This document shows positions 43,201 through 50,946 of a stretch of DNA of 64,000 nt, piece by piece (the stretch's first letter is position 1; every line of letters begins with the position of its first letter). Position numbers and translations under genes: made by a program. A model generated the notes under the pieces. That model had not been told where the DNA came from and did no database searches. It worked only from the letters and a program-made list of their open reading frames with translations. This DNA is from Symbiodinium natans (lineage: Eukaryota; Sar; Dinophyceae; Suessiales; Symbiodiniaceae), in the NCBI GenBank assembly GCA_905221605.1, contig CAJNDS010000741.1, forward strand, positions 1 to 64,000. The letters run 5' to 3'.

Positions 43201-43828
43201 CCCAAACCCCAAACCCCAAACCCCAAACCCCAAACCCCAAACCCCAAACCCCAAACCCCAAACCCCAAACCCCAAACCCCAAACCCTAAACCCTAAACCC
43301 TAAACCCTAAACCCTAAACCCTAAACCCTAGCCCTAAACCCTAAACCTCGATGGGTTTTCCGGGTCGACTCAGGACTTCCCGAAGATTTCTGAGGAACCC
43401 TACGGGGTTTTGTTGTTTAGCGTTTAGGGCTAGGGTGTAGGGCTTAGGGTTTAGGGTGTAGGGCTTGGGGCTAAGGGTTTAGGGTTTAGAAAGCCCTATA
43501 AACCCTAAACCCTCAACCGTGGGGGTTGGAGTAGAGGTCCTTTGAAAGATTCTGCAGCAGAGAGCCAAGTCCCTGGTGAGTAGCCCGAATGTGCTGCAAA
43601 GCTCAGGTGGACTGAAACACAGGAATGGGGTTTTCGGGTTTTGTTTAGGGTTTAGGGTTTAAGGTTTAGGGTTTAGGGTTTCGGGTTTAGGGTTTGGGTT
43701 TGGAGTTTTTTAGATTCAAACCTGAGCCGTCTAGCAAACTCTTGTCCCCTTTTAAGCTTAGGAAGTGCGCCACGCAGTCGGGCGACCCCTCGCAGAACAT
43801 CGTTGTGACAGCCTGCGGGGAGATTTAG
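31238..43828 (+). CDS. CYP: Cyclophilin-type peptidyl-prolyl cis-trans isomerase, ten coding exons
   Basis: Exons 31238-31288, 32072-32122, 33597-33675, 34852-34887, 38779-38814, 38984-39052, 40520-40548, 41644-41679, 43081-43115 and 43762-43828 total 489 nt, exactly 163 codons with the final TAG; single-domain cyclophilins are about 165 residues. Family blocks appear in order: [100 protein letters not shown], and the C-terminal IVVTACGEI. The active-site His-Arg of FHR and the Gln of FMVQGG are present; the usual FFI is FYI and the Trp before LDG is Phe, so cyclosporin binding may be weak. The enzyme would isomerise Xaa-Pro bonds during folding. Every acceptor is AG|G; donors are GC (7), GT (1), GA (1). 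The introns hold telomere arrays, fold-back elements and, between exons 4 and 5, a LINE. A preceding exon ending in ATG (30846-30848) may supply the start. Confidence 0.93.
32072..32122 (+). CDS. Cyclophilin exon 2: [13 protein letters not shown]
   Basis: [17 protein letters not shown], phase 0 to 0, AG|G acceptor, GT donor (gtacca). A hallmark helix of cyclophilins. Confidence 0.95.
32295..32341 (+). CDS. Exon-like island in cyclophilin intron 2
   Basis: AG before, open frame [17 protein letters not shown] donor after. Its phase (1 to 0) does not fit between the flanking cyclophilin exons, so it is not part of that message; it may be a fragment or chance. Confidence 0.25.
32439..32510 (+). 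CDS. Coding-like island cut by a fold-back element
   Basis: The frame [19 protein letters not shown] then FLRD runs up to the left end of a palindromic element at 32511. No AG precedes it. Possibly an exon fragment interrupted by the element; not part of the cyclophilin. Confidence 0.3.
32511..32603. repeat. Fold-back element, family K
   Basis: TAGGGACGAAATGAACCCTA and TAGGGTTCATTTAGTCCCC are inverted, as are GTCATATAC and GTATATGAACC inside. In a cyclophilin intron. Confidence 0.75.
33484..33596. repeat. Family D copy split by a CCCTAAA array, abutting cyclophilin exon 3
   Basis: CATTGGAACCATGGGCCC, then about 70 bp of CCCTAAA, then CCCAAATTAACCCCTAAAG. The last AG is the acceptor of the exon at 33597. 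Confidence 0.6.
33597..33675 (+). CDS. Cyclophilin exon 3: active-site FHR and FMVQG
   Basis: Contains [19 protein letters not shown] and FWDFMVQG; phase 0 in, phase 1 out, AG|G acceptor, GC donor (gcctgg). Holds the catalytic Arg (FHR) and Gln (VQG). The acceptor abuts the right half of a family-D fold-back element. Confidence 0.97.
34148..34247 (-). repeat. Variant array, octamer CCCTAAAA
   Basis: About 11 octamers, one base longer than the telomere unit. Confidence 0.95.
34250..34346. repeat. Fold-back element, family A, right end replaced by telomere repeat
   Basis: Left end and both inner arms are present; after TCCTAGG the terminal arm is lost and TTTAGGG-type sequence continues. Confidence 0.7.
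34852..34887 (+). CDS. Cyclophilin exon 4: [12 protein letters not shown]
   Basis: 36-nt exon completing QGG and reading [10 protein letters not shown]; phase 1 to 1, AG|G acceptor, GC donor (gcgccc). Corresponds to the QGGD-x-T-x-x-DG-x-GG loop. Confidence 0.75.
34938..35034 (-). repeat. CCCTAAA array, about 14 units
   Basis: Perfect C-strand array between cyclophilin exon 4 and the LINE. Confidence 0.95.
35200..35328 (+). repeat. TTTAGGG array, about 14 units plus TTCAGGG
   Basis: Perfect G-strand array ending in four TTCAGGG-type variants. Confidence 0.9.
35390..35426 (-). repeat. CCCTAAA array at the left LINE junction
   Basis: Five units, the last truncated, directly joined to the LINE body. 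Confidence 0.9.
35427..38640 (+). mobile_element. 5'-truncated non-LTR retrotransposon between CCCTAAA arrays
   Basis: The body begins directly after a CCCTAAA array (left junction near 35427) and ends near 38640, about 110 bp past the stop, running straight into another CCCTAAA array of the same orientation. There is no poly(A) tail and no clear target-site duplication apart from the repeat itself. This is what insertion into a telomere-type array, or replication onto it, would leave. Edges are judged by eye. Confidence 0.75.
35466..38531 (+). CDS. LINE-type reverse transcriptase with zinc knuckle and RNase H
   Basis: One uninterrupted frame of 1021 codons. RT motifs: [10 protein letters not shown] (59-68), motif [10 protein letters not shown] with Asp126, motif [10 protein letters not shown] (182-190), motif C FVDN (217-220), motif D LNPDKTKV (249-256), LGVVFT (286-291). 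A C-x2-C-x7-H-x4-C knuckle follows (C534, C537, H545, C550), then RNase HI: FTDGS (D612), YRAEA (E656), YIDN (D675), NDAVD (D750). About 270 C-terminal residues are unassigned. Motif C has Asn where F-x-DD is usual, so the copy may be inactive or of an unusual lineage. The frame stays open upstream to 35427 and reads KARG before MDGW, like the K-x-x-G-x-DGW start of RT domains, so the ATG is not the true start and the endonuclease part is missing. Codon use is less GC-biased than the host exons. It lies in sense inside a cyclophilin intron. Confidence 0.93.
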   Translation: MDGWSNVELRLLHADEIEMLRSLFNQALHTTQWPTALAEASVALLAKVEQPVHPKDGRPITILPTIYRVWAKTMAQKIFKNIIGALPKDLFGSVPGRSTEDAAWELQATIEEALEEGSALAAISFDLSKAYNTIPRDLIRLLAERCGWPTKFTDLYLHALSKLRRYFKIHGGLWAPTYSQIGVPEGCPVAVPIMIMVTWGITNFIAPPETPNRMISFVDNWTVLTPETQTVVAILSRMKQAADGLALILNPDKTKVLATTARARKNCRQSSFQDEPLNVVSATQDLGVVFTSTLRCTASKMNERLQGNLSKLDRLRLMPWAASRKSQVLTRVVVPSVLYGSTFASTSKSFVSNLRGKFKVAIWGKQFQRSHHLAPLFGTATEYEPFFIIFWSRVRTLRRAVARDQDNTLRRWNRAINNPKASGPLKYLFDFLGQVRWQPLADFQVQTAKDELSLAFEDRAKIDERLHQEWLQVIAQSQSEKDGLHMIGAVDWCLTKRLRKESKQAPQVLGSFTSGAAIFSERKKHFLNEQEQRCRHCGGWDSQRHRLFECNHLVSCRNGLPIAEMSQGPVLQNERGLFKLPLAIQEWYDHVAQIPWPAFATIFRETVHLFTDGSTNGLDVLPKSAWAVTWAKQGSFEFVEVDRGLVPEEQTNYRAEAFAVLAAIQRATHAYLYIDNLSVVQGLHRLQSEGWNEVWWSNQAEAAVWRRIWNCWRTKSPATWVIKHVHSHKELTTASHDLEAWCFFHNDAVDRRAKLSNADRPELQVKLYKRAVQEYRRLQHTSANIFQLQKNVLEAAGTNQNDNQALELAATREPLDEQGSQATFVVQTSHVDFGASLMCPRFLHVLAGFLNGEWTECPAGISICELYMAFVEDCGWLVPINVGAWKQDQLPLKWRSTAPSAWLHETDYAELAFARQVLSKQITTFLHALKTVVSCCKIPVTFLRCKSLSHVGHAQHVPSLSAMPSRCFVQSRQRLSKQLHGLSLGSFLRKRFDPHVTPAPCATQQAPLQAIWNAYYRKGRH
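38640..38752 (-). repeat. CCCTAAA array at the right LINE junction
   Basis: Begins with two CCCCTAAA units, then about 14 perfect CCCTAAA units; exon 5 of the cyclophilin lies 27 bp beyond. Confidence 0.95.
38779..38814 (+). CDS. Cyclophilin exon 5: [10 protein letters not shown]
   Basis: 36-nt exon just after the LINE; reads [11 protein letters not shown] with shared codons at both ends, phase 1 to 1, AG|G acceptor, GC donor (gccagt). Matches the ESIYG-x-x-FADE block. Confidence 0.88.
38984..39052 (+). CDS. Cyclophilin exon 6: [13 protein letters not shown]
   Basis: [18 protein letters not shown] then DSNS, phase 1 to 1, AG|G acceptor, GC donor (gctggg). The H-x-x-PG-[IL]-L-x-MAN block is diagnostic. 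Only 169 bp of intron separates it from exon 5. Confidence 0.93.
40520..40548 (+). CDS. Cyclophilin exon 7: TQFYITTAK micro-exon
   Basis: 29-nt exon reading TQFYITTAK after a shared Arg codon, phase 1 to 0, AG|G acceptor, GC donor (gctgct). Matches SQFFITTAK of the family. Confidence 0.88.
41268..41320. repeat. Half copy of family A
   Basis: CCCAGTGGTGCCCGTTTTTG and GGCTGAGGTTCCCC match the left arm; the right half is replaced by TTTAGGG-type repeat. Confidence 0.55.
41449..41628 (+). repeat. Tandem duplication of telomere-variant block, about 90-104 bp period
   Basis: The series GTATAGGG, several TTTAGGG, CTTATTTAGGG, TTTGGGG, GGATTTAGGGTTAAGGG occurs twice in the same order, so a patterned block was copied as a unit. 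It ends at cyclophilin exon 8. Confidence 0.85.
41644..41679 (+). CDS. Cyclophilin exon 8: [12 protein letters not shown]
   Basis: 36-nt exon, phase 0 to 0, AG|G acceptor, GC donor (gccact). LDG-[KE]-H-V-x-FG is the family block carrying the active-site His. Confidence 0.92.
41875..42000 (-). repeat. CCCTAAA array, about 17 units
   Basis: Two CCCTAGC variants inside. Confidence 0.95.
42285..42359 (+). CDS. Putative exon inside cyclophilin intron 8 (unassigned)
   Basis: 25 codons open in phase 0, starting [13 protein letters not shown] and ending ARAFET, bounded by AG and by GTTTAG of the following telomere array. Not part of the cyclophilin domain. With 42446-42490 and 42607-42648 it forms a 54-codon phase 0 set. 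Confidence 0.4.
42446..42490 (+). CDS. Putative exon inside cyclophilin intron 8 (unassigned)
   Basis: [15 protein letters not shown], 15 codons, phase 0 to 0, AG before and a GA donor after. Function unknown. Confidence 0.35.
42607..42648 (+). CDS. Putative exon inside cyclophilin intron 8 (unassigned)
   Basis: [14 protein letters not shown], 14 codons, phase 0 to 0, AG|G acceptor and GT donor (gtccct). Function unknown. Confidence 0.35.
42762..42882 (+). repeat. Nested tandem repeat of GGATTAGGAACTAGGGTTTAG
   Basis: Units GGATTAGGAACTAGG and GGTTTAGGGT recur three to four times in shuffled order. Confidence 0.75.
43081..43115 (+). CDS. Cyclophilin exon 9: [12 protein letters not shown]
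   Basis: 35-nt exon, phase 0 in, phase 2 out, AG|G acceptor and a GA donor (gagccc). Corresponds to the VVEGMDVV-x-x-IE helix. Confidence 0.88.
43197..43283 (-). repeat. Homogeneous variant array, CCCCAAA
   Basis: About 12 consecutive CCCCAAA units followed by six perfect CCCTAAA. A single variant was amplified locally. Confidence 0.95.
43762..43828 (+). CDS. Cyclophilin exon 10: C-terminus and stop
   Basis: Reads [11 protein letters not shown] then [10 protein letters not shown] and TAG at 43826-43828. The TQSG-x-PS and V-x-x-x-CG-[EQ]-[IL]-stop patterns are the family C-terminus. Confidence 0.93.
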
Positions 43829-43849
43829 CCCCGCAAAATGCTTAGGGCT

Positions 43850-44013
43850 TACCTGGGACCCTATTTACCTATCAGGGTTTGGGGTTTAGTTTAGGATTTG
43901 GGGTTTAGGATTTAGGATTTAGGATTTAGGATTTAGGATTTAGGGTTAGTAGTAAGTACCCCCGCTTTAGTAGGTATATCCCTGAAAACTGTAGGAAGAT
44001 AGGGTCCCAGGTA
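43850..44013. repeat. Fold-back element, family H, telomere-like repeat in the centre
   Basis: TACCTGGGACCCTATTTACC and GAAGATAGGGTCCCAGGTA are inverted; between them sits a block of TTTAGGG and GGATTTA variants. It begins 21 bp after the cyclophilin stop. Confidence 0.75.
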
Positions 44014-44339
44014 GGGTTTAGGGTGCAGGCTTTGGGGTAGCTACTTGCCCTTTTGGGGTGTCTCTGGTGACCGTGCAGGGTTTGTTCCTTACTGCCTACG
44101 GATACCTGGTATGGATCCCTTAGCGCTCACCCCGAACAGCCTGGATCATCCTAACCCCTGACCCATGCATGGTTAGGAGCCTTTCCTCAATGACAAGCCC
44201 TAAACCCTAAGCCCTAAGCCCTGAACCCTAAACCCTAAACCCTAAACAAAAGCCCCAAGCCCTAAACCCCTAAGCCCTAAAACCTAAACCCTAAACCTAC
44301 GTCCAATGCACCGTCTGCCCGACTGGCGTTTGACAAAAA

Positions 44340-44500
44340 GCTGCACTTCTCGGGTGTAGGATCCATCCTTCCGTGGTCAGCACTTATACTTTGGAATAAT
44401 GTAAAACCTGTTGAGTAATTCTAATTCCTAAGAAGCAGCAAGACATATTTTGCTAGAGCAAACGACCGTCGAGTCAGCAAGCTGCATTTGCGAGGCTACA
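44340..44500. other. Single-copy segment, nothing assigned
   Basis: About 160 bp of mixed composition with several stops in each frame on the + strand; may be intergenic or intronic. Confidence 0.3.
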
Positions 44501-45024
44501 GCCCTAGGCCCGAAACCCGAAACCCTAAACCCTAAACCCTAAACCCCAAACCCTAAACCCCAAACCCTAAACCCTAAATGAGCCACTGGAGTGCCAATCC
44601 TTCCACGCCCATTCCTGCACCCAATCCCTAAACCCTAAACCCTGTTTTTGGGGGCTGTAGGTGTTGGAGTGTAGAGTTTCTTGCATGCTTGATGGGCATG
44701 CAGCCATCAGCACCGAAGTGCCAAACCTAAACCCTGAACCCTAAACCTTAAATCCTAACACTAGACCCTAAACCCTAAACCGCCCTGAAACACAGATTTC
44801 CAACCGCGCGCTGAATGACCGCAGCACCTACCAAGCGACCCTACAATGCCGAACCCCCAAGTGCAAGAATGCTGAACCCTACAACCCTAGCCCTAACACC
44901 CTAGTGAACCCTACAACCTCTAAACCCCTAAACCCCTAAACCCCTAAGCCCCCAAACCGCAAACCCCAAACCCTAACCCTAAACCCGAAACCCCTAAACC
45001 CTAAACCCTAAACCCCTTTATCCC

Positions 45025-45090
45025 AGCTGTCCCATGATTGGAGCCCTGTGGCGGGCGCCTGCGTTGCCGCGTGTGGCAGCTTGCCAGGCC
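45025..45090 (+). CDS. Putative exon after the cyclophilin gene
   Basis: LSHDWSPVAGACVAACGSLP between CCCAG and GGCCCC (GC donor-like); Ala/Cys-rich, unknown. Confidence 0.4.
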
Positions 45091-45980
45091 CCCCCATTTA
45101 GGGCGTTATGGGGTTGAGGGTATTATCGTTTAGGTTTAGGGTTCAGGGTAGTAGGGTTTAGGGTTTAGGGCTTAGAGTTTAGGGTTTAGGGTTTAGGGTT
45201 TAGGGTTTAGGGTGTTATGGTTTCAGGTTTAGGGTTTAGGGTTGTTTTTTTAGGGTTTGGGGTTAGGGAATTGCAGGGTTGAGGGTAACATGGTTTAAGG
45301 TTTATATAGGGTTCAAGAACTAATGTTTTATAGGGTTTTGGGAATCGGGGAATAGGTGTACGGGCCCTAAACCTAATCCGTAAACCCCAACCCTAAACTC
45401 GACAGGGGTAGGGTATTCGGGCTTGCGCCTGCTTAGGATTTTCGGGCTCATTTTATCTTGCAAACCCGAAACCCTAAACCCTAAACCCTAAACCCTAAAC
45501 CCTAAACCCTAAACCGTGTTTCAGGATGGAATGTGGTCAGTTTGTTTAAAGCATGTTTGGTAGGTTTGGGAGACAGCGGCTTGGGGTTTAGGGTTTGGGG
45601 CTTAGGGTTTAGGGTTTAGTGTTTAGGGTTTAGGGTTTAGGGTTTAGGGCTTGGGGTTCAGGGTTTGGGGCTTAGGGTTTAGGGTTACATAATGTTGTTT
45701 CAAGTCTAGGGTCTAGGCTTTGGTGTTTGGTTCTCTTGCGCGGGTCCTAAACCCTAATCCTAAACACTAAACTCTAAACCAGTACTAGAGTTATATTTCT
45801 TACGGAATCTTACGAACGAAAAATGTGTTGTACTTGCAACGGCCTTTCAGTTTTTCTGGTTCGGTTTTGGAATTCCTGAAGCAGAAGCGTTCTATTTAGC
45901 AATCTCCTAAGTGCAAAGCTTCGTTGGGGCTTTCGCAGTTTGGGGTTTTGTTGCTTTTTCGGCTTTTGGGTTTTTGGGCA

Positions 45981-46212
45981 GAACCTGAGAAGGACCCTCG
46001 AAGAGGCGGAATCCGCGGAGGGGCGGAACTTGCGAAGAGACAAACAGCTGCAAAGAATCCACGAAGAAGCAGAAGTTGAGAAGCATCATCGCTTCTGCTT
46101 GCAATCAATGGGCCTGCTGTCGCGGGACGGCACGCGGCGCATTCAGAAGGTTCTGGCCGTGCGCTGCGACGGCGCGGCGATCCTTGGCAAAAGGACAGCT
46201 GAAGTCGGAGAG
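45981..46212 (+). CDS. Putative 232-nt exon with polypyrimidine tract
   Basis: Preceded by a T-rich tract and TTTGGGCAG; 77 codons stay open from NLRRTLEEAESAEGRNLRR to GKRTAEVGE and end at GTGTGC. The first half is Arg/Glu-rich helix, the second (MGLLSRDGTRRIQKVLAV) more globular. The longest clean unassigned exon in the window; family not recognised. Confidence 0.6.
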
Positions 46213-46689
46213 GTGTGCAACCCTAAGCCCTAAACCCCAAACCCTAAACCCTAAACCCTAAACCATTCTTCGGTCGGAAGGCTGTCTGTTTGTGCAGCCG
46301 AACATCAAATAAGCCCGACACGGCGCCTGAGTGTGCGTCAGGTCTGGCCGACTTCTCTAAAGGTTGAACTTTCGACTTAGGGGCTGAATTACCCTAAACC
46401 CTAAACCCTAAACCCTAAACCCTAAACCCTACAAACCCTAAACCCTAAACCCTAAGCCAAGGTTCACAACAGAGTTACCGAACAAGTTTCCGAACCCAGG
46501 TTCGAACATCGGAGTCGTAGGAGAAGTGGTAGTGGTAGAGAAGTAGTCTCCATTGTACCTCGCTTCATTTCTTCGACCATCGAAGTCGTACTGTTGATAG
46601 GAGAAGTAGTAAAGAGAATTTATCTAAATTGCACACCGGTTGGAGGGGCCTAAGGGTATGTTGGGCTTGAGTGAACCCTAAACCCTAAA

Positions 46690-46932
46690 CCTCCATAGCC
46701 ACTTGATCCACAACAAGAGGCTCCACGAGACGCCAGCCACAATGGGTGCCCTTTCGGCCGCCGTCGTTCATGCCTTTCACCGACGTCCCCGAAGTACCGG
46801 GGCCACCAGCCCGACTTCGCGAGCAATCAGCCCTGGAGGGCTGGGGAGGGCAGGCCGGCGAGTTCGGCGCATACCAGGCGCGCAGCCGGCTGCGAGGCCC
46901 GAGCCTGTGGGGCCTTCGCCAACCTCAAAAGA
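46690..46932 (+). CDS. Putative exon, frame ambiguous
   Basis: 240-bp GC-rich block, open in three + frames. The most protein-like reading contains PFTDVPEVPGPPARLREQS and EGWGGQAGEFGAYQARSR. Left edge near ACAAG|AGG. Confidence 0.35.
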
Positions 46933-47076
46933 TTAAACAAGTGTCCAAACCCCAAGCCCTAAAATATTAAAAGAAGCCCTAAAATATTAAAAGAAGCCCT
47001 AAACCCCAAACCTTAAACTTGAATCCCCACACCCCTAAACCCTAAACCCCCAAAAGACCCCAGACCCCTTGGGCCT

Positions 47077-47131
47077 GGCGCAGGCAAGCCTCCCGATTCG
47101 CTGCTTTGGGCCGTATCCCGGCCTGCATCCT
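47077..47131 (+). CDS. Putative exon, unknown
   Basis: KPPDSLLWAVSRPASS between GCGCAG|G and GTTTAG of a telomere block. Confidence 0.35.
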
Positions 47132-47283
47132 CGGTTTAGGGTTTAGGGTTTGGGGTTGAGGGTTTAGGGTTTGGGGGTATAGGGTTTCAGGGTTTAGGGT
47201 TCCGGGTTTGGGGTTTAGGGTTTAGGGTCGAGGGTTCGGGGTTTAGGGTTTAGGGTTGACAGTTTAGGGTTGAGGGTGTAGGG

Positions 47284-47485
47284 TTTATGGCTTCCCCTAA
47301 ACAATGCGTACAGACATTGTTTTATCTTTCCATTTTATCGATACTAATATATTTTCGTTTTTTCTGCGGTCACAACAGTATAACAGGTCGCATTGCAATA
47401 CAAAAGAGAATATGTCTGTGCCTTCAAAAACATCTCATTACTTATGCCTTTTGTTTTTGCGAGACAATCAACCAGATAAATCCCC
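47284..47485. other. AT-rich segment without repeat
   Basis: About 200 bp, T/A-rich, two overlapping open frames of 61 and 85 codons without recognisable motifs. Could be untranslated or intergenic sequence. Confidence 0.3.
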
Positions 47486-47947
47486 CTAAACACAAAACCT
47501 TAAACCCGGATCCCCCAAAACTCGAAACCCCAAAACCCCTATAGGGTTGAGAGTGAGCGGTTCACACCCCTAAACCCCAAACCCAAACCCTATAGGTTTT
47601 GCTCCTCGGCTTGCATTGTGACCCTTCGCAACCGTCTTAGCCACCCCTAAACTCTAAACCTAGACTCCCAGCCCGGATTAGGGTCCTCTTAGGGATTAGG
47701 GTTTAGGGCTTAGGGAGTTTAGGGTTTAGGGTTCCGGGTTTAGGGTTTTTCGGAAGGGATTAGGGTCTAGGGTTAAGTGTTTAGGGTGTAGGGTCTACAA
47801 ACACGGAAGCCAAGACCCTATCCCCATAGGGAATCAATCTCCGATAAGTTCTCGAGCAAAGCCCCTAAGCCCTAAACCCTGAAGCCCGACGACCCCAAGC
47901 TTCTAAGCGCTACTACACCGCCTACCTGCGAGCCCTTAAGCACTATG

Positions 47948-47984
47948 ATTTATATATATATGTATATGTATATATATATATATG
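47948..47984. repeat. (AT)n microsatellite
   Basis: TATATATGTATATG type run. Confidence 0.95.
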
Positions 47985-48415
47985 ACCCTAAGCAGCACAC
48001 AAGTGCTCCAAGAGTCATTCAACATACCCCAGTCCCACACCCCTTGGCCTAGCCTTCAATGGCCCCTTCAACAGCGAAGATAAGGGGATTTTGTCCTACC
48101 CTTCACTTTCTCGGAAAACCTGAACCCCCCAACCCTAAACTCCTCGATTTGTTCTAAAGGCATGCCCTAGAAGTATGTTGAAGATTTCTCAGCAAGACCT
48201 AAACCTTGAAAGCATCGAGGGCGGCCCCCACAATCCCAAAACCACACGCAGTATGGTTGTTGGTCCCAGGCTCTAAGAACCCCAAACCCTAAACCCCAAA
48301 CCCTAAACCCCAAACCCTAAACCCTAACCCCTCTCCCTAAACCATAAACCCTAAACCCTAAGCCCTAAACCTTAAACCCTAAACCCTTAGGCAGCCTTGC
48401 GGTTGATAAACGCTA

Positions 48416-48461
48416 AGGCAGCCTGGACTTCACCAGCGCGCAGGCCCTCCTACGAGTCAGG
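48416..48461 (+). CDS. Putative exon, unknown
   Basis: SLDFTSAQALLRVR, AG|G acceptor, GT donor (gtattt). Confidence 0.4.
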
Positions 48462-48661
48462 GTATTTTGGGTCTAGGGTTTGGGGTTTAGGGTTTAGGGT
48501 TTAGGGTTTAGGTTTTTTTAGAGTTTAGCTTTTAGGGTTTGGGGATGTTTGGGGTTTAGGCTTTATGGTTTAGGGTTTATGGAAATCGTATGGGGTTGCC
48601 AATAACCTTCTTGAACGAGACGCTTTGAAGGAAGATTTTTTCGAGAGTTTATTATAGGTTC

Positions 48662-48682
48662 GGGGGGGGGGGGGGGGGGGGG
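48662..48682. repeat. Poly-G run
   Basis: 21 consecutive G, flanked by TTCGG and GGTAACC. Confidence 0.98.
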
Positions 48683-49100
48683 TAACCTGTTTTGGTGGGG
48701 GTGCAAGGGGCCCAACTCAACCCTAAACCCTAAATACACCTGAACACCATAACCCTACAAGTCCTAAGCCCTCCTCCCTGTAGACATTCGGCCCATGTTT
48801 GGTGCGGACCCTAAACCCTACACCCTACACTCTACACCCTACACCCTAAACCCTAAACCCTAAACCCTTAACCCTAAACCCTAAACCCTAAACCCTAAAC
48901 CCTGCGGCGTTGGCGAGGTGCGGACGTGCGCTGCTTCGCAGCCACCGCAGCGCGGGGGCTCAGGGGACTCTTCCTTCAAAGGCTTGGTAGTCCCGAAAGG
49001 GCTTTGGGTTTAGGGTTTGGGGTTTAGGGTTTAGGGTTTAGGGTTGAGGGTTGAGGGTGTAGGATTTGGGGGTTGGGGGGGTTTAGGTTTTAGGGTTTAG

Positions 49101-49205
49101 GTAGCCCAGTGGTGCCCTTGTGCCCTTTTCTTGGCTCGAGGTTCCCTTATAAAGTAACCAGCCACAAAAAGGGTACCCTTTCAATCATATGCTTGCTGGG
49201 CTACC
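49101..49205. repeat. Fold-back element, family A
   Basis: GTAGCCCAGTGGTGCCCTTG on the left, GGGTACCCTTTC ... GCTGGGCTAC on the right. Confidence 0.75.
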
Positions 49206-49399
49206 AAGGGCTTTAGGGGTTAGGGGGCTAGGCTGTAGAGTGTAGGGTTTCAGGGGTTTAGGGACACTAAACCTAAAACCTTATCGTGAAGAGGGGGAGC
49301 TGTGGCAGGCCGCCAAAACCCTGCCGAAAAAATGGCCAAAATAAACCCTAAACCCTAAACCCTAAACCCTAAACCCTAAACCCTAAACAACACAACTCC

Positions 49400-49760
49400 T
49401 TCTAGTGCCGAAACATGTCATTTCATGCCAATTCATTCTGGTGCTGGCCTCGGAAGCATTGATCGTATTTGAGTTGGATTTGATCGTATTGTTGCATGTG
49501 TTGGTATTTTGGTTTGCTCGTTTGGAATTTTGGTATTGTTGTGTTGTTTTGGACGTGTTGAATTCGCTTCGGCATGTTCAAGACATCGCTTGGTATTTTG
49601 AGATGACCGGCTCGTGTTCCGGGGTGTGCTTGTCGAGTATTTCGCAGTCTTGTTGTGTAATCGGACTGGTAATTGAAGGCATGTTGTGGAACGTTGCTGG
49701 TATGTTTTGGATTGTTCATAGAGTTGTTTGGCATGGTTGGGTATGTTTTGGGGAATGAAA
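49400..49760. other. 360-bp T/G-skewed block, open on both strands
   Basis: Words such as GGTATTTTGG, GCATGTTG and TGTTTTGG recur irregularly. The + strand has a 117-codon hydrophobic frame and the - strand frames of 121 and 144 codons. Looks like a decayed short-period repeat rather than a gene. Confidence 0.35.
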
Positions 49761-49928
49761 TAAAGTGCGAGAAGGTACCCTCTAGCAAGATACCCTGGAG
49801 GGTTCTCTTGATCCCAGGATCCTAAGCCCTCAACCCTGAACCCTAAACCGTATCCCCACGACCCCAAACCCTAAACCCTCAACCCTCAACCCTAAACCCT
49901 AAACCCTGTAATCTAAACCCCGAAGCTT

Positions 49929-49984
49929 GGGATGCTCCCCCTTATAATGGGCATGATAGTCCCCCCCCCCCCCTCTTGCAATCC
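49929..49984. repeat. Truncated family B copy ending in poly-C
   Basis: GGGATGCTCCCCCTTATAAT and ATAGTCCCC match the left half; the rest is lost after the C run. Confidence 0.5.
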
Positions 49985-50105
49985 GGAAACCGTAAACCCT
50001 AAACCCGAAACCCGGTTTAGGGTTTAGGGTTTAGGGTTTAGGGTTTAGGGAACCCTAAATCTGTAACCCCAAAAGCCAGATCAAGCCCAGGCGGTAGGTC
50101 TGGCG

Positions 50106-50157
50106 ATGCCGCCGAAGTCCAAAGCGAAAGCGAAAGCAAAAGCCAAGGCCAGCAGGG
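50106..50157 (+). CDS. First exon of a Lys/Ala-rich basic protein
   Basis: ATG then PPKSKAKAKAKAKASR, phase 1 out at a GC donor (gcctag). Upstream AG sites (for example CCCAG, GGTAG) could accept a trans-spliced leader, as is usual for dinoflagellate messages, but no leader is encoded here. Repeated Lys-Ala resembles the tails of histone H1-like or dinoflagellate histone-like DNA-binding proteins. Confidence 0.6.
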
Positions 50158-50538
50158 GCCTAGGGTGTCCATGGTTTAGGGTTTAGGGTTTCTAGAATTT
50201 CTAGGGTTGCTAGGGTTTCTAGAATTTCGAGGGTTTCTAGGGTTTAAGGGTTCAGGGCATAGGGTTTTAGGCGTGGTGGCAGCAGGGGGGAGTCGAGAGT
50301 GCAGGGTTCTTGGGGTTGAGCATTTAGGGTTCAGGGTGTCGCTGTCTTAGTCCTAGTCGTGGGTTTGCTGGTTGCCACATGCGCTCTCGGCGGCAAACCT
50401 GGGGCAAGAGTTACGTAGTGCCTCTGGGTACCGTTTCTGAACATTTTTGGGCTTCCGGTTTTCGAAGTTTAGGTTCAGGCTCTTAACCTTTCAATGCTTC
50501 CAGGGCCACTGTAAACCCTAAATCCCAAACATCCCCAA

Positions 50539-50656
<118 letters not shown>

Positions 50657-50946
50657 CACACCCTACAGACCCTACACACCCTACAGATCCTGTAGACCCT
50701 GCAGACCCTAAACCCTAACCCCTACACACCCTGCAGACCCTACAAACCCTAAACCCTGCAGACCCTAAACCCTAAACCCGTGGGTTTAGGGAACCCTAAA
50801 CCCCAAACCCCAAACCCTAAACAATAAACCCTACAGACCCTAAAGCCTAAACCGCTAAAAACCCGAAACCCTAAACCCTGAACCCATAAGCCGAAGCTTT
50901 AGGGGGCTTTGGGGGCCATAGGCCGAGAAGCGCCCGGCGCCGAAAG

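Noticed and set aside
43011-43268. Minus-strand frame of GFGVWGL repeats
   Set aside because: Translation of the CCCCAAA variant array; many frames ending NPKP or starting GFRV are likewise the telomere unit read through.
49405-49867. Hydrophobic 117-codon protein, or its 144-codon minus-strand counterpart
   Set aside because: Both strands are open because the block is strongly T/G-skewed with recurring words; no family resemblance.
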